A DNA stretch of 64,000 nt, taken from contig ML679961.1 in the NCBI GenBank assembly GCA_007922225.1, forward strand, positions 74,412,652-74,476,651, in the 5' to 3' direction. Both the position numbers and the translations under genes were made by a program. This DNA is from Emydura subglobosa. Lineage: Eukaryota; Chordata; Testudines; Chelidae. The notes beneath the pieces are model-generated. The model ran no database searches, was not told the DNA's origin, and was given only the letters and a program-made list of their open reading frames with translations. Of the stretch, positions 13,690-25,939 are shown one piece after another (position 1 is the stretch's first letter; each line of letters starts with the position of its first letter).

Positions 13690-14092
13690 ACCAGAGCAAC
13701 AAAAAGGAAGCCAGCTCTTTATCAGGAAAGATTAAAAGAAGTAAATATGGCTTAATTATCAAGTATTTGTTAGGAAGAGACAATAAATGTTTACAAGCAT
13801 TCGAGATATGCAAACACTAGGGAAGTTCTTCAGGGTGGTTTAAGGAGTGATTAATAGTAATGGAATGAAAAGCAGTAAAGAGAAATGTATGCTGGTCATC
13901 AGGAGTGTTTCTTATTGTTGAAATCTGCTAGACAGTGGAATAGTCTCTATAGGGAAGTGGTGGAAGCCTTTTTATGAGGCATTTAAAAGAGACTAGATAA
14001 AGCCCCGGAGAATATATTGTAGAGACAATTCTGTAATGGCAGAGAGGGATGGACTACATTTGATCTAATAAATCTGAGTTTTTAAAAAATAT
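13690..14092 (+). repeat. CR1/L3 LINE tail (ORF2 C-terminus relic), sense
   Basis: Decayed but ordered pieces of the CR1 ORF2 C-terminal region can be followed: 'tatcaggaaagattaaaag' near 13720, then 'cagtggaatagtctctatag' at about 13933, 'gaagtggtggaagcc' and 'tgtaatggcagagagggatg'. The last leads into the usual 'gactaca...' end without the TTCTATG repeat. The frame is broken many times, so no protein is encoded. It is the same family as the younger copy at 60.7 kb, but much older. Confidence 0.65.
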
Positions 14093-14849
14093 GCTAATTT
14101 GGCTCCATGTTAAATTAATTAAGAATTAAATGATTAAAAGTTAAAGAGTCAAAAAGAATTGAAGATTAATGTAACTAAAACTGATTTTATTTTCCCCCCT
14201 TCCTTGAAGACCTTTAAAGTTGAATACACAGGAAAAAAAAGGACCATTTTATTCCCTGGTAACTGAAGAACCTTCTTTTCTACACCTGATCCATTTGTTC
14301 ACTCTCTGTTCATTCCTTTGACCTGGAAAACAGTAGAGGAACTTTTTAGACAGCGCAACATTCAGGTCACCTAAAACATTTTAATGTTCTAACTTCTGGA
14401 AGAATCAATTGGCCATGAAAAGGCTAATCACATTGAATTACTGCCACCTCTTTCAACTGACAGGTATGTAAGAGTCACCGGGGGGAGAGGGGGTTGTTGG
14501 GTTTTTTTTTGTTTTTTTTTTAACTCCTGGGAGCAGGCCTTGAAATATCAGCAGCCAGAATTTCAAATACATTCAATGAGTCCAAGCATATACTCCATTA
14601 ACATATGTGATCAATGTAAGATTCAGCTAAGGTTTCTGTCTGCAGCTAGGGCAAATTGTTCTTGAAGGTGACAGTTGGATCTATGAGGTCTTGCTTTGTC
14701 TAGCCATTACTTGTTCAACCAGGCTTGCATGTATTGCTGTTATCAGGAATGCATTATTTGCACTTGCAACCAATTTAAGCCTGGGCTACTTAAAATATCC
14801 AGCTTCCTCCAATTATTTTTTTCACATGACACCAGCCTTTGTTCTTCAG

Positions 14850-15940
14850 TGTGACACACCCCAAGGGTACCCAGGGTTGCAAGGTCCCTCACCATCGCCC
14901 AGTCTGAGCTTGAGGAAGACTTGTCCGTGCCTGCTCTGGGTCAGTTCCCTGAAACCACCAGCCTCTGGCAATACAATTACTACCTGCAGGTCTCACTCTC
15001 TCTGGGTAGGTTAGCGATAGGCACAGACCAATACCCAAGCCCTTTGAGTGTTCCCTGTAGAGTCCAGCCTCTTATCCGCTGAACATTCACAGAATTACGA
15101 AGCCTGCTGTTCTCAAAGGAACAGTGCACACCAGCTTATTAGCTATACCTTAGAACACACCTCTGCTAATCACACGGCACTTAGATATATTTACAGTGAA
15201 AACAAGAATAAGTTTATTATAAGAAACCAGAGATTCAAATGATAATAGTAAGAATATTGGAAACAAATGGTTACATATAAAACAAATCATAACACACTTT
15301 CGAGAGACTAAACATAACTAACAAATTATCTTCCTATCTAAAGAAGCTTCTCTCACCCAAATTTATTTCCAGCATTTTCAGCCAAGCCTGTCTGAGACCT
15401 TTCTTTCATGAAGCAAACTCATTGTCTGTTTACTTTATGGGTGAAGGATGACAAGGTGCCTTCCTTGCCCCCCTAATATACCAGAACAAACCTTGGATGT
15501 GCACCTCAAGATAGGGTCCCCCCACAATGTCGTTTACTTTTCTTTCTTTCAAGTTTGCACAATTTTTCATGGACATTCAATTCAGATTGGTGAGTGGAGG
15601 CTCATTGTGAACCATACAATACTTAATTTACATATAAACAGAGAGGTAGATAAGCATTTCTTGCCTGAAAGAAAACCTGTTTTTCACCTCTCTTGGTGAC
15701 CTGTATCTAGACACAGACCTTAAGAACATATTTTTTGTATATTCATAGCTCCTAACACAACATCTGTATACGCATTTCACAATGATACTGATGACCAGAA
15801 TAAAACCAACTTTCATCAGGGACTCCACATGTCACTCTTGTGATGAATTAGAATGTAAACACCACACCCAGGAGATCCCAGTAACCCTTATACACATCTG
15901 TGCCCCTTGTCAGTTGGAATAAAGAGGTTCCTGAGTCACA
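14850..15940 (-). mobile_element. Solo LTR, about 1.09 kb, antisense
   Basis: The segment begins TGTGAC and ends GTCACA, the TG...CA inverted ends of LTRs. On the minus strand a TATA-like TATATTA (plus 15474-15480) precedes an AATAAA signal (plus 15213-15218), an order that fits U3-R-U5 in the antisense direction. No gag, pol or env sequence adjoins it, so it is a solo LTR. The flanking five bases (ttcag and tcctg) are only loosely alike, so a target duplication is not proven. I recognise the sequence as a repeat common in turtles; Gypsy versus ERV origin is not settled. The open frames inside are chance. Confidence 0.65.
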
Positions 15941-18890
15941 TCCTGATAGTTATCACTTCTTCTGGCCTCTGGTATCTCATGTCATCCCTCCCCTGCCTCC
16001 CTGTTATATTTTGCTATGATTGGCCTGACTTATCATAGCAAAGACTCACTCAATGAGGGAGAAGTACAATCTGTCTCCCATGCAATATCCATTGTATATT
16101 TTCCAAAGTCCTACACTTTTACAATCACTGCTCTACCTTTTCCTGTATGTTGCACTCAATGCTCTGCTCCTGCAAATTCACCATTCAAAAAAACTCCAAC
16201 ACTCTTCCTTGGATTTGTCTTGTTCTTTTCAGCATTACTTTATCTGCACTCTCCCCTTCCTTGATATGTTTGTCTCAGACTTTTTGTGTGTCCGTTTTAG
16301 TTTATTAGATCTTTGTTGGGGATATATAGAGTATGGGCCAAATTTAGATTCGGTGTGAGGGGTTACTATCTATAGAGTTGCACAAAGTCTCATTCTGGCC
16401 ATATGTTTTTTAAGTACCTTGTACATTTACAACACTATATCCATTTATTATGATTTATAATTTTTATTAACAACATATAGGTATTTTAGTATTCCACACT
16501 AGTATTAAAATTATATCTTGCTTCTTACAACTATGGCCCAATATATTTTAAAGCTTTATTCTAAGTACAGTGGACCAATTGATGTACCAATTTAATTAAA
16601 CTTTTAAATAAAACAGATAAGGGAAGGTATTCATCCTGACTTGCAGCTGTTTTTCTGTTTCTGCAGGCAAAACTTCTGTGGCAGGTGCTATCTTTAGGAT
16701 AGTTTGCCCTGGAAAACTCAAATCATTCTTTTAGTCCTTTGTGGACAGCAATAGTACTGTACATGACTTCAGTGAACCCAGCTCCCCAGAGAAGGATTGT
16801 TAGAAAAGAAAAAGATTCTTCCTGTGATTAGGGAAGTTGGGAGAATAAAAACAGTTATACGATTTCTGTGTTTGTACTTTTGCCCTCATTTATCTATAAC
16901 ACCTTTGAGTTTATTATTACCACCATCTCTGAAAAGATTTGGCAAAATGTTTTGGAGGAAATGGACATAATAGAAATATTCTGCTTTCCTTCTGAAAGCC
17001 TGCAATTGGCTTCAGCCTACTCTTGTGTGTGTATGTGTCTTTGATTCGATATGATGGGAAGAGTGAAATAACTCAATTTATGTTGAAAGGCTTCTGCAGT
17101 CCTTGGGGAGAAGCAGTAAATATTTAATAGAATTACTCAGATCTATGGCTGCAATAATTGGCTTTAATTTTCATAAAATTGATCCTTGTTCAAAGTCGGG
17201 GAGGGTGGGGGGGCGGGAAGGAAAAGGTGTGCTGGTGGGAGATATTTTAGTTTTCAATTTGTTTATATTAGCTTTAGCCTAAAAACATCATTTTGGTTCA
17301 GAAGAGAATAATGATTCTGTATGAGTTGACACACTGGGTATTTTTTACATCTGTAAATACAATATACAGCACAAGGGAACACCAGACTATGTGAGCAATT
17401 GTCATGGTTTACCTCAAGTAACTACATTACACAGCCTTCTGTTATTGAGCAAATACAGTTCGAAGGCTGATAGACACCACAAAGAAATGTATGTCATGTA
17501 TTAGAATTGTTGCATGTTTGAATTTAATCACCATTTGAAGTTGTCAAATAACAGGCTCAAATGGAATAATTTAATCAAAACTTTCAATCAAAGATTAATA
17601 GAACAAAAATATATTACCACTCTTTGTATAAAGCAGAGACCTGGCATCTGGATCCTCCCTCTGTAACTGATGGAATGAGGACAATTTTCATTCCCAGTAT
17701 AACTCCCAAACCTTTTCCTATTTAGGGTGAGAAACAAAGAAATTCCTTTTGGGGGAAAATAATTACTTTCCCAGGAGGTGTACTGTTTTCAATATCTTAT
17801 TTTAGCTCATTATTTGTGCAATTTCTTTTATGATATAATGGGATTTCTAATTCAATTATTATTAAGAGCACCTGTTATAATAAGCGCTCCCTAATGAGTT
17901 AAAAACATCTTTCAGTGGGTCTTTAAAATATCTGCAATAACAAATATCCCTGATCAGTCACAGAATATAATTGGATTATAAACACCCTCTTATCAATTAC
18001 TCAGTCTTGTTTATTATAACAGAATTCTGTAGCGTCCATTCATTAGTTTCAAGGGTTCTCTGGCTGGATGTCTGGGCTATATTGGAAAGTCAATGGAAAA
18101 GGAGGTTAAAAGATTACCCCACACTCCATTGCTGAGTTAATTTTCCTTTCACCCACTAGATTCAATTGAAGGGCAAAGAACATCTCAGTTTCAATAGGCA
18201 TAGGACACTAAATTTATAGCTAAACAACATAAAAAGGATGTTGGGCAACACCTGGAAAAATTATGAGAGTTTAACATACCATTATAGTAAGGGTGGCATC
18301 TGGATCCTGAGGATATTATATAAAAACTACTTAAGAATATTATTGTTATGCTGTGTGTGATACCAAGCAAAGTATATATCATAACTATTGTTTTAGTGGC
18401 TGGAGGTGGGGACTAAGAAAAAGTCGGATGCTTGATTCCTATTACCTTGTTTAAAATGTCTGAAATTGGAACAGTAGCAACAATATGAGAAATGGAAATT
18501 GCCTTGTTTCCCATTTGTAGACTGAAGACACTAGTGAATGTACAGGGCTCTGGGCAAATGATAATAAGAATAATATGTCCATATATGTGTAAATATCTTT
18601 CATCCCAAAGGATTCCAAAGCCAAACAAAGGGCCACATTCACCCTTACTGAGAGAAGGCAATATGCATGGCATCTCTCTGCACCAGCCCAGCCTGCTGTG
18701 ACCAGACAGATCAGGCAATGGGCAGGCAGGAATTGTTTCAATTGCTTCCTCCACAAGGCAACTACCAAGGGCAGGCTTGATTTATGTATGAGAATCCTAC
18801 AAGTTTCCCGTGAGCAGAGGCTGCAGTGGAGATGTGCTGCATCAGTCCATCCTTCTACTATCCTGGCCATGCCCCATTCCTAGCCAGTCA
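15941..18890. other. No gene recognised; unique sequence with candidate regulatory block
   Basis: No exon or RNA gene. The block 17800-18020 is repeat-free and rich in homeodomain-type cores (tcaattattattaag, ccctaatgag, aattggatta, caattactcag), making it another conserved non-coding candidate. The longest frames (e.g. 18451-18870 minus, 139 codons) show no domain and no codon texture that would support a gene. Confidence 0.5.
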
Positions 18891-18894
18891 CACC

Positions 18895-20008
18895 TGTGAC
18901 CAGTGCCTAAAATGGATCACACTGAGAGTGCCATCTCAGGACATACTGCAAAAAACAGGGCACATACCTCCCCCAAAAAACTGGTGGTTTGTTCTATTAT
19001 TAGTTTCATCAGACCAGTAACAAAAGAGCTTTTGTAGCACTATTGGTTAACATGAACCCAACCACAGTCTCCTTTAGGCATTCCAGCCCTTGGTTCCCAT
19101 CCAGACAAATTGTCTAATATGAAGAGAGGTTACTGAAAACCCAATTTACCATATATGAGGTTCTACCTATCTCAAAGGATCAGACACTTAAATCCAAGTC
19201 AATTATATATTTCAGATATTACCCAAATATCACGCTGTCAACCAATCCTCAGTAAACTAAAGATTTATTAGTAAAATAAAATAAAATAAGAATTACAAAT
19301 GGTTAAAAGATCATATACATACAAATGTTTGCAAAGTCCTTCGATCGGGTTTGCGAAAATCTGCTGGTTTGCAAAAGTCTCTTTGGTAACTTCCAAAAGA
19401 TCGGATTGTTCTATTTCCATTGTTCAAAATATTCTTTGTAATTGTAAATCCACAGTTCAGAGAACTGGAGCAGGAATGAGACAAAATGGAGACAAAATGT
19501 CACAGGTGTCTTTTATATCCTTTGCCATGTGCATGGAAATTTTCTATCCCAAACACAGTCCATAGCCCTCTGTATGGAAAGTTACTGACAAAGATGAGAT
19601 CCAAGCTTACATGTCCACATCACTGCCCTTATGTGTTTTGCTGAATCACAGGAGTGGCCATTGTGTCTGTCTGAGGTGTCCTTGGGAACAATATCTGGTG
19701 AGATGATTCTTCTTAAGGGCCCATCGAACTTGAATAGTCCATTCACAGCAGGTTGGTGAGCCTGGATGTAAACTACCTTGTGGATGTCACCCCAAGAACA
19801 AAAATATTTGAGATACAAATAAATAGCCAATATTCATAAGTTCAGATATAGTGATAATACCTGGATTTAACCGGGATAATCGTACTTGACCAATTTAACT
19901 TTTCCATTGACACATTACATGATACACTTTGTATCAAATTTAGTACAGTTGTGCAACAGTGGTAGCAACAATGCTATAAATGGTGATCTTCAATCATACA
20001 GTATCACA
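18895..20008 (-). mobile_element. Solo LTR, about 1.11 kb, antisense
   Basis: Begins TGTGAC and ends ATCACA. On the minus strand there is a good TATA box, TATAAAA (plus 19511-19517), and downstream an AATAAA (plus 19264-19269), giving a U3-R-U5 layout. Length, end sequence, orientation and part of the R/U5 region (tttatta ... acaaatggtta) resemble the LTR at 14850-15940, suggesting related families. No internal retroviral or Gypsy coding sequence flanks it. A target duplication is not clear. Confidence 0.65.
19511..19517 (-). promoter_or_regulatory. LTR TATA box
   Basis: TATAAAA on the minus strand inside the LTR, about 240 bp upstream of its poly(A) signal. It would drive transcription leftwards if active. 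Confidence 0.5.
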
Positions 20009-23000
20009 CCATCCACTTTGGGGGTTGGAACTAGATGCCTGAGGCGCTACCCCAAAAGAAAAGAGACTGTCTTGTGCCAGCACAGGCCCTGGGAACAAGC
20101 CCTTTGCTACCTTAAACCTTCCCAGCCAGACCTGGTTTTTTTTTTTGGTTTTTTGTTTTTTTGTTTTTTTTTTGTTAAAAATTAAAATGGGAGAGCTGTT
20201 TTGGATAAAATTAAGACATTTCCTGTAAAATGCAACTCACCATGAAACTAAAAACCTTTTTTGAGTTTCAAAAATGTTACGTTGTTTTTTTCATTTTCAT
20301 AGAACTCTTCATTTCCCGGTTTCAAATAGGGCTGGAAGCAGACATAGCAAAACATCCCAGAAAGTTTGTCCTCATGATATTTCTGTCCAGATTCAGAAGC
20401 AGAAAGCACTAGTAATCCCACAAAACAACCTGCCCTGCATAACTCTTAGCCAGATATTGCAGACCCAAGAGGTTCAGATAGGGATAAACCACATTCCCTC
20501 CTCCACAGCCAGAAATATTTGCCAGGCATTGGGAATAATGAAGCTTTGCAGAGCAAGGGCAAGCAAATGCACCGCACTTCTATGGTGTTGCTCCTTGAGA
20601 AGCAGCGAATGTTGTTGGTGATCGCCAAGGGATCCAGTGTTTGTTCCCACAGTGAGATGAGGTATTGAGTCCACAGTGCTACTCCATCCAGTAGGCTAAA
20701 GTAGCCTCCAGAGAGGTAAATAGTCTCCATAGAAATGCTACCACTTGCAGGCAGTGAGGAAGACTCCCCATTCATCTGCTCAGCATCCATCCCAGCTACT
20801 TTGGCGAGGTACTGGGCTGAGGATTTGACTCATGATACTTGAATGTATGTATTCTTATCCAAAGTGAACCTCAGAACCATATTAGCTTCATCAACTGGGA
20901 CAGTCTATTAAAGGTGGAAGAAATACCCCAGCAGACATGGAATGCACACACAACTTTATACTTTGCTCTGTTTGGAACAGCATTTTATATAGCTTTATCT
21001 CACTCCTTTGTAAATCTTATTGTCCGTAAAACAAAAAGCAAGAGAATTAATTGTTCTTCCTATCAAACACTCTTTAGTAGGGCACCTCACTAGATTGTAG
21101 TTATTATTTATCACACAATCATTGTTCTTCAGCTTTTTAATATTCACTTGCAGTACCTTAGAATGGAGAACAAATAAAATAAATGCTATAACCAGCTTTT
21201 ATTTTATCTATTTTGTGCTTGTAAAAGTAAAAAAAAAAGTAAATATAATTTTAAGAATTGTTTAGATTTTTTAAGGTGAAATTACTTCACTTTCCTTTGT
21301 CTCAAGTAGGAGATTAGTGAACTAGTTCAACCAGAATTCCAACTGACACAAACACATTTATTCTGTCCATGAATGAAGGCTGAAACAGAATGTTTTGATG
21401 TGGTAAACAGTTTATTGAACTACATCTTTTAATTATATTTTTCATTTTCATGCTCTTCTTGGTTTCAGCAAGGCACTTATCTTCCACAGTGACAGTAGCA
21501 ATGCAAGAACTTGAATAGAGAATAGAATAGAATAGAATAGAGCTAGAACTGCAAGTAGTTGCAAAACACTGTATAGAAGGGTAAGCTAGCAATGGGAAGC
21601 ATTAGAAATCCCAAGTGTCCCTGGTCTCAAATTTCCAGTCTAAATTCATCAGCTGAAGATTTTTACATATTTTTATCTTCTGCATTCATTATTTACACAA
21701 GCGTTAAGGTAGACAGATCTATCTATATATCACAAATCTAACTTCCTAATGCACCTTCAGAATAGCATCCAGATCTTTTTCTGATGCCCCTGCACATGGT
21801 ATTCGAAGGTAGGATTGGAAAGGTAAGTAATATGGAAGCAGTTGAAGATTTTCTTCTAACTCCAGTAGTTGAATCTCATTTTGTTTCCATATCCAGCATC
21901 GCTGAACAATGGGAAAATGTTTTTTGCTTTTAACTAGATCTACTAGTATGGATAAAGTGAGTTCTAAATGCCATATCCAGTTTGGTATAGTTTATGATCC
22001 TGATAAACTGATATTGTGCATTGCAATGTGCCTTTGAATGTATCTGCATCACCAGTTTTCATGTAAATACTTTAATGTTGGTTTTGTGTAGGCTTGGAAG
22101 GATTAGATTTTTATTGGTAAATGTCTGTAAACGTCAATTGCACCATATACACACACACAAACAACAACAAAAATATTTCCATCAATAATAACTGAAACAT
22201 ATAGATAGGCAAATGAAAAAAATGCTGCTTGAGAAATTATTAAAATTTGATTTAAGAATTTTTATGTATATTTTGATGAGATGTTGACAATTTGTGTTTT
22301 AACAGTTATAAAACTTTAAATTTTTTAATTTCAGTGTTTACTGTCATTAAATCATTATTGTGACCCCCCCCCCAATTGTGTGACCCCTAGCATAATTTTC
22401 CCACAACAGTGAAAATTTAAAATAAATTGTATAAATTGGCAAAAAATGTTTACAAATAAAACATAGATATTATCAGTAGAAATAACATAAAAAAATCAGA
22501 TTCTGTAAAGCCTAATTTTGTGCTAATGATGGGGTTTTCTTATTGCAGTAATCAGACATTCACAGGTTAGCTTCAGTGGTGGCTCACATATTAGTTTTAA
22601 AATCTAAAGCACAAGTAGTTTTTATATCTAAACCCAAAGTTTACCAGATGCTTTATAAGAGTTGAGAAAAGACCTTGTAATATTTTCTTGTATTCCATCC
22701 AATTGACATTAGCATTTTATTGCAGCAGAATGTTATAAATCAAACTAGAACCCACTATACTCATTTAAAAAAGAATCCCCTATCTTCCTGTCTTCTCTGC
22801 ATGACTATTGCTCATGTTTAGATGGTGGTATAAAAACCTACAGAAAATAATGAATTGTGAAAGGTAAGGTTCGAATCAGGATCCTTGATCAATGTGCAGC
22901 CATTATGTCGAGGTTACTTTCCTGTCCGAGCCAGTAGGATCGGAACTAAGTTAGCTCTTCAAGAAGTTGCTCTGTGTATGATTTATGCATGCACTGATAT

Positions 23001-23655
23001 GGATAATAGGCATGCAAAATCCTTTTTCCCCTTCTTCCCCTTAACTGAGAATTCAATTTCTTCAAAGTAACTGCGGCACAATTGAACTTATTAATGTGTC
23101 ATTGGGATGGTGCATTTCTAATATATATTGTTTGGTACAGTTACTACTACCATTTCATAGTGTAATTTATACTCTGGATAAACTCTTCCTTTGTTTAATA
23201 CAAGCTGACGCCAACACTGCCACAGGCAACAATATTTGTGTTTTGAGACTTGGATTTTTCTTATTTTCTCAAGTTTGTGAACACTTGCTAATTTTTTTGT
23301 CTTTTAAATATTTTTATGACAAACTTATCTGCACTTCTGTCAACACCAGTATTCTCATCAGCCTTACATTTTTCTGTGTTTGTTTTTAATGATAGAGATG
23401 AACCAGACCCTTAAATTTAAAAACCCTTTAACTTTTTTTAGACGGGATGTTTGAAATCCAAACCTATGAATTTAGTCCATTTGATTCTGAGTCTATTTGT
23501 GTGCAGGTTGCTGCTCAGGAATCTAAGTGGATATATTTTAATGTACATGTTGAGGAGCCAGAGGAGAGGAATGTAGCAGGATAAGCAACCAGTAGGAAGG
23601 CTTAAGGAGCTTCAAGTTAATACAAGCTGTCATTCTGGGTAGATGGGGGGGGAGA
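20009..23655. other. No gene recognised; simple repeats
   Basis: Holds a T-rich, G-interrupted simple tract at about 20138-20176 and four to five units of (GAATA) at about 21516-21540. The segment 20440-20820 is less AT-rich, with open frames on the minus strand, but no homologous family was recognised; it may be old retroelement or unique sequence. Confidence 0.5.
21515..21540. repeat. (GAATA)n short tandem repeat
   Basis: Four to five perfect pentamer units (agaatagaatagaatagaat). Likely length-variable. Confidence 0.8.
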
Positions 23656-24705
23656 GCATTTGTTATATTGTTTGACATCAATATGTCAAAATCATATTAA
23701 TTCATGTGAGGTATGCCATGTCAGGTACTATTAGGAAGGTTATAATGAGCTAAGTCAGATGATAATACTTATGTTCATGTGCAATATGTAAAATGGAAAT
23801 TATAGATATATTTGAGATATCTGTATTTCAAATTGTGCTGCCTGGGCAACACACCAGATAGGATGGCGGCAGAACAATAGCCTGCTTAATGGCCCATTAA
23901 GACACTCATATATGCAAGGGGCCCAGGAAGAAACTAAAGGCATATCTGAAGAGTTACTAGGATTGGCCCATGTGACTCTGGATTCCATTTTAGTTCTTGT
24001 AATATTCCACAAGACCGCTTGGCCAGGGCTATAGGATATATAAGGCTAAATCACAGAAACCATTTTGTCTTGGTACCTGTTTAACTACTGCCATATACCT
24101 GCCTCTGGATCAATTCATTTTGCAACTGAACTGAAAGACTAAGACCCATCCAGGTGCTGGATGTACACCAGAGGAATTGTACAAGCCTGCAACTCCACAA
24201 TTCTTCTAAAAACCGGATGCATATGGACTTTGAATCATTTGTATGTATCTAATTGCTCTAATCCTTTAACATTTCTCTTATGGTTTCTTTCTTTCTTTTT
24301 ACAATAAACCTTTAGTTCTAGTTACTAAAGGATTGGCTGGCAGTGTGGTATTTTAGGTAAGATCCAAACTTATATTGAACTGGTACTGTGGCTGACCCCT
24401 TGGGGTCAGAGGGAACCTTTTTAGTAAAGAGCATAGAGTTTGAATAACTGGTCTCTTTACTGGACCCAGTGGCTAATTGGGAGCCAGAAGCTGAAATGCA
24501 GTAAAGGGAGGTGTGTGTATTTGTGTACTGGCTTCTGTGGGGATTCAGAAGTGCAGTTTGTGGCAGGTTGGGAAGTCTGGCTTCAGTGCCACCCACCAGT
24601 GCTGAGAGAATCTGCTCTCCGTTTGCAGCCTGCCCTGACCTTGGCATTTTCAGGGGGTTACCCTGGGCACGGGACTTCCACACAGGCCACTTTCTACTTT
24701 GTATT
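23656..24705 (+). mobile_element. LTR-like element, copy A
   Basis: Collinear over about 1 kb with copy B at 46196-47090. Shared landmarks in order are 'tatgccatgtcaggtac', a TATA box before the transcribed part (atatataagg, 24036-24045), 'tggatcaa', 'ccagaggaa', an AATAAA at 24303-24308 followed by 'cctttag', and 'actaaaggattggctgg'. A promoter, a poly(A) signal about 260 bp downstream, and a GC-richer 3' segment containing 'gagaatctgctctcc' are what an LTR looks like. No TG...CA ends or target duplication could be fixed, so the class is inferred. The 156-codon frame within (24440-24910) is not conserved in copy B and is not a gene. Confidence 0.55.
24303..24308 (+). promoter_or_regulatory. 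Poly(A) signal of LTR-like copy A
   Basis: AATAAA followed by 'cctttagtt', conserved at the same place in copy B (46852-46857). Confidence 0.55.
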
Positions 24706-25035
24706 ACACATACTTCCAGCGTCTCAGGACTATTTCTGCTGTGTTACATATGTAGAATGCTCCACTGAATTAAATTCAACTCTCAGTTACACCAAAATAA
24801 ATTTAGAAAACTGCATTGACTTTGTCACTCTTCTATGCATAAGTTTTGAGTTCAACCATGTTTCCATGTGTGGTACTCGGTGTGTTGGTTACCGATGTTT
24901 ATCAGTGTAGGCTGCGTGCGTGTGTCCCTGTGTAGATGCTGTCCCAGCTCTGCGGAGGAAACTGAGACGGCTCTCACGATCGAATGAGTCGACACGACCA
25001 CAGATTAGCTGAGTAATGAAGACGCCCAAGCTGGG

Positions 25036-25041
25036 TTTATT
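25036..25041 (-). promoter_or_regulatory. Poly(A) signal of solo LTR
   Basis: AATAAA in 'gcaataaacccagc' on the minus strand, about 140 bp downstream of the TATA box, consistent with a short R region. Confidence 0.6.
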
Positions 25042-25180
25042 GCGTGCGGCACAATGAGAAATGACTTACAGAGTATCTCTGGGTCAGTTTCATATTGGCG
25101 GCGTTACAATGGTCTCGGCCCAACGGCGGGACTTTCTGTTATCCCCTAGACTGGACACCGGTATTCCCTCTGACATCCTC

Positions 25181-25187
25181 TTTTATA
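25181..25187 (-). promoter_or_regulatory. TATA box of solo LTR
   Basis: TATAAAA in 'cagtgtataaaagagga' on the minus strand. Transcription would run towards lower coordinates, through R and the poly(A) signal at 25036-25041. Confidence 0.6.
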
Positions 25188-25274
25188 CACTGTTACATAC
25201 ACTTTCGGTCTGCCCCCTTTCATGTAGGTAGTTGCCACCCTCCTGACGTAGTCTAATACCACCTTTTTCCGTTG

Positions 25275-25279
25275 ATTGG
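25275..25279 (-). promoter_or_regulatory. CCAAT box of solo LTR
   Basis: CCAAT on the minus strand in 'atcagccaatcaac', about 90 bp upstream of the TATA box, a normal distance for an LTR U3 promoter. Confidence 0.5.
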
Positions 25280-25939
25280 CTGATTTGGGCACCGCCACTC
25301 CATGTATCATTTCTACCCATCAAAGTGTCATTTCAGAGAGTTAGTATCTTGGTACCTCTTATACCCACTACATATTTTAGTAATATTTTGGCAGTCTTTC
25401 AACCTTGCAGAATCAGCACTTTCCTATACCAGTCTCAGTTAACTTGAGTGACCCCTTATACTTCTGTTCACTCGGCTTTTTCCATTTAGGCCTTAACCTG
25501 TTTTACAGGCCTTAAGCTCTCATTTCTTACTACACCATGAATGCGGTAAAAACAGAAGTTATTCTGCAGTTTCTGCTAGCAGTCTAGCCTATGATTTGCA
25601 GGGTCACCTAAAAGATTTGGATTTAAGATTCTCATTAGAATTAGTATGAATTGGGGATCCAAGTTTCATAGCTTTAAAGCTCCCAGCCCTAGTTTTTACC
25701 TTTCTTTGTTTTGAATGACAGGCAGGAAATGCTAATAAAATTGTCTTGCAAAACAAGCTTTGAAGAAATAAACAACAGTGCTGTTGTCTCAATTTGGATT
25801 TCTTTTGTAACCTTATTTATTATTTGATAACATATCTTTTATCTGATCAAACAGTGTGTTTCCCGTCTGGGACACAGATTGACATAACAAAAATGCAGTG
25901 GGAAATGAAAAGAGAAAGCCACCTTGGCTTTAACTGCAA

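Larger units (their letters stand above)
24906..25534 (-). mobile_element. Compact solo LTR, 629 bp, antisense, CpG-rich
   Basis: Ends are TGTAG and CTACA, five-base inverted ends with the TG...CA dinucleotides. Read on the minus strand it has a CCAAT box (plus 25275-25279), a TATAAAA box (plus 25181-25187) about 90 bp further on, and an AATAAA signal (plus 25036-25041) about 140 bp after that, followed by a U5-like segment. Many CpG dinucleotides remain in U5 (e.g. cgatcgaatgagtcgac), unlike the surrounding DNA, suggesting a relatively recent insertion. No internal region is attached and the flanking five bases (atcag, ccatg) do not match, so recombination or decay of the target duplication must be assumed. 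It is retrovirus-like in layout; the family is not identified. Confidence 0.7.

Noticed and set aside
18451..18870. 139-codon minus frame with Cys-rich, hydrophobic text
   Set aside because: No domain recognised, overlapping frames on both strands are equally long, no promoter or splice context.
15941..18894. Idea that the two 1.1-kb LTRs bound one provirus
   Set aside because: The interval shows no gag, pol or env-like text, and looks like unique sequence; kept only as a point to test.
20446..20790. 114-codon minus frame beginning MDAEQMNGE, considered as a pseudogene or exon
   Set aside because: No family recognised, overlapping alternative frame of 66 codons, no splice sites that fit; left as unresolved non-coding sequence.
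24440..24910. 156-codon plus-strand open frame, the longest besides the PLE
   Set aside because: It lies in LTR-like copy A and runs past its end; copy B does not keep the frame, there is no known domain, and it includes the edge of unrelated sequence.
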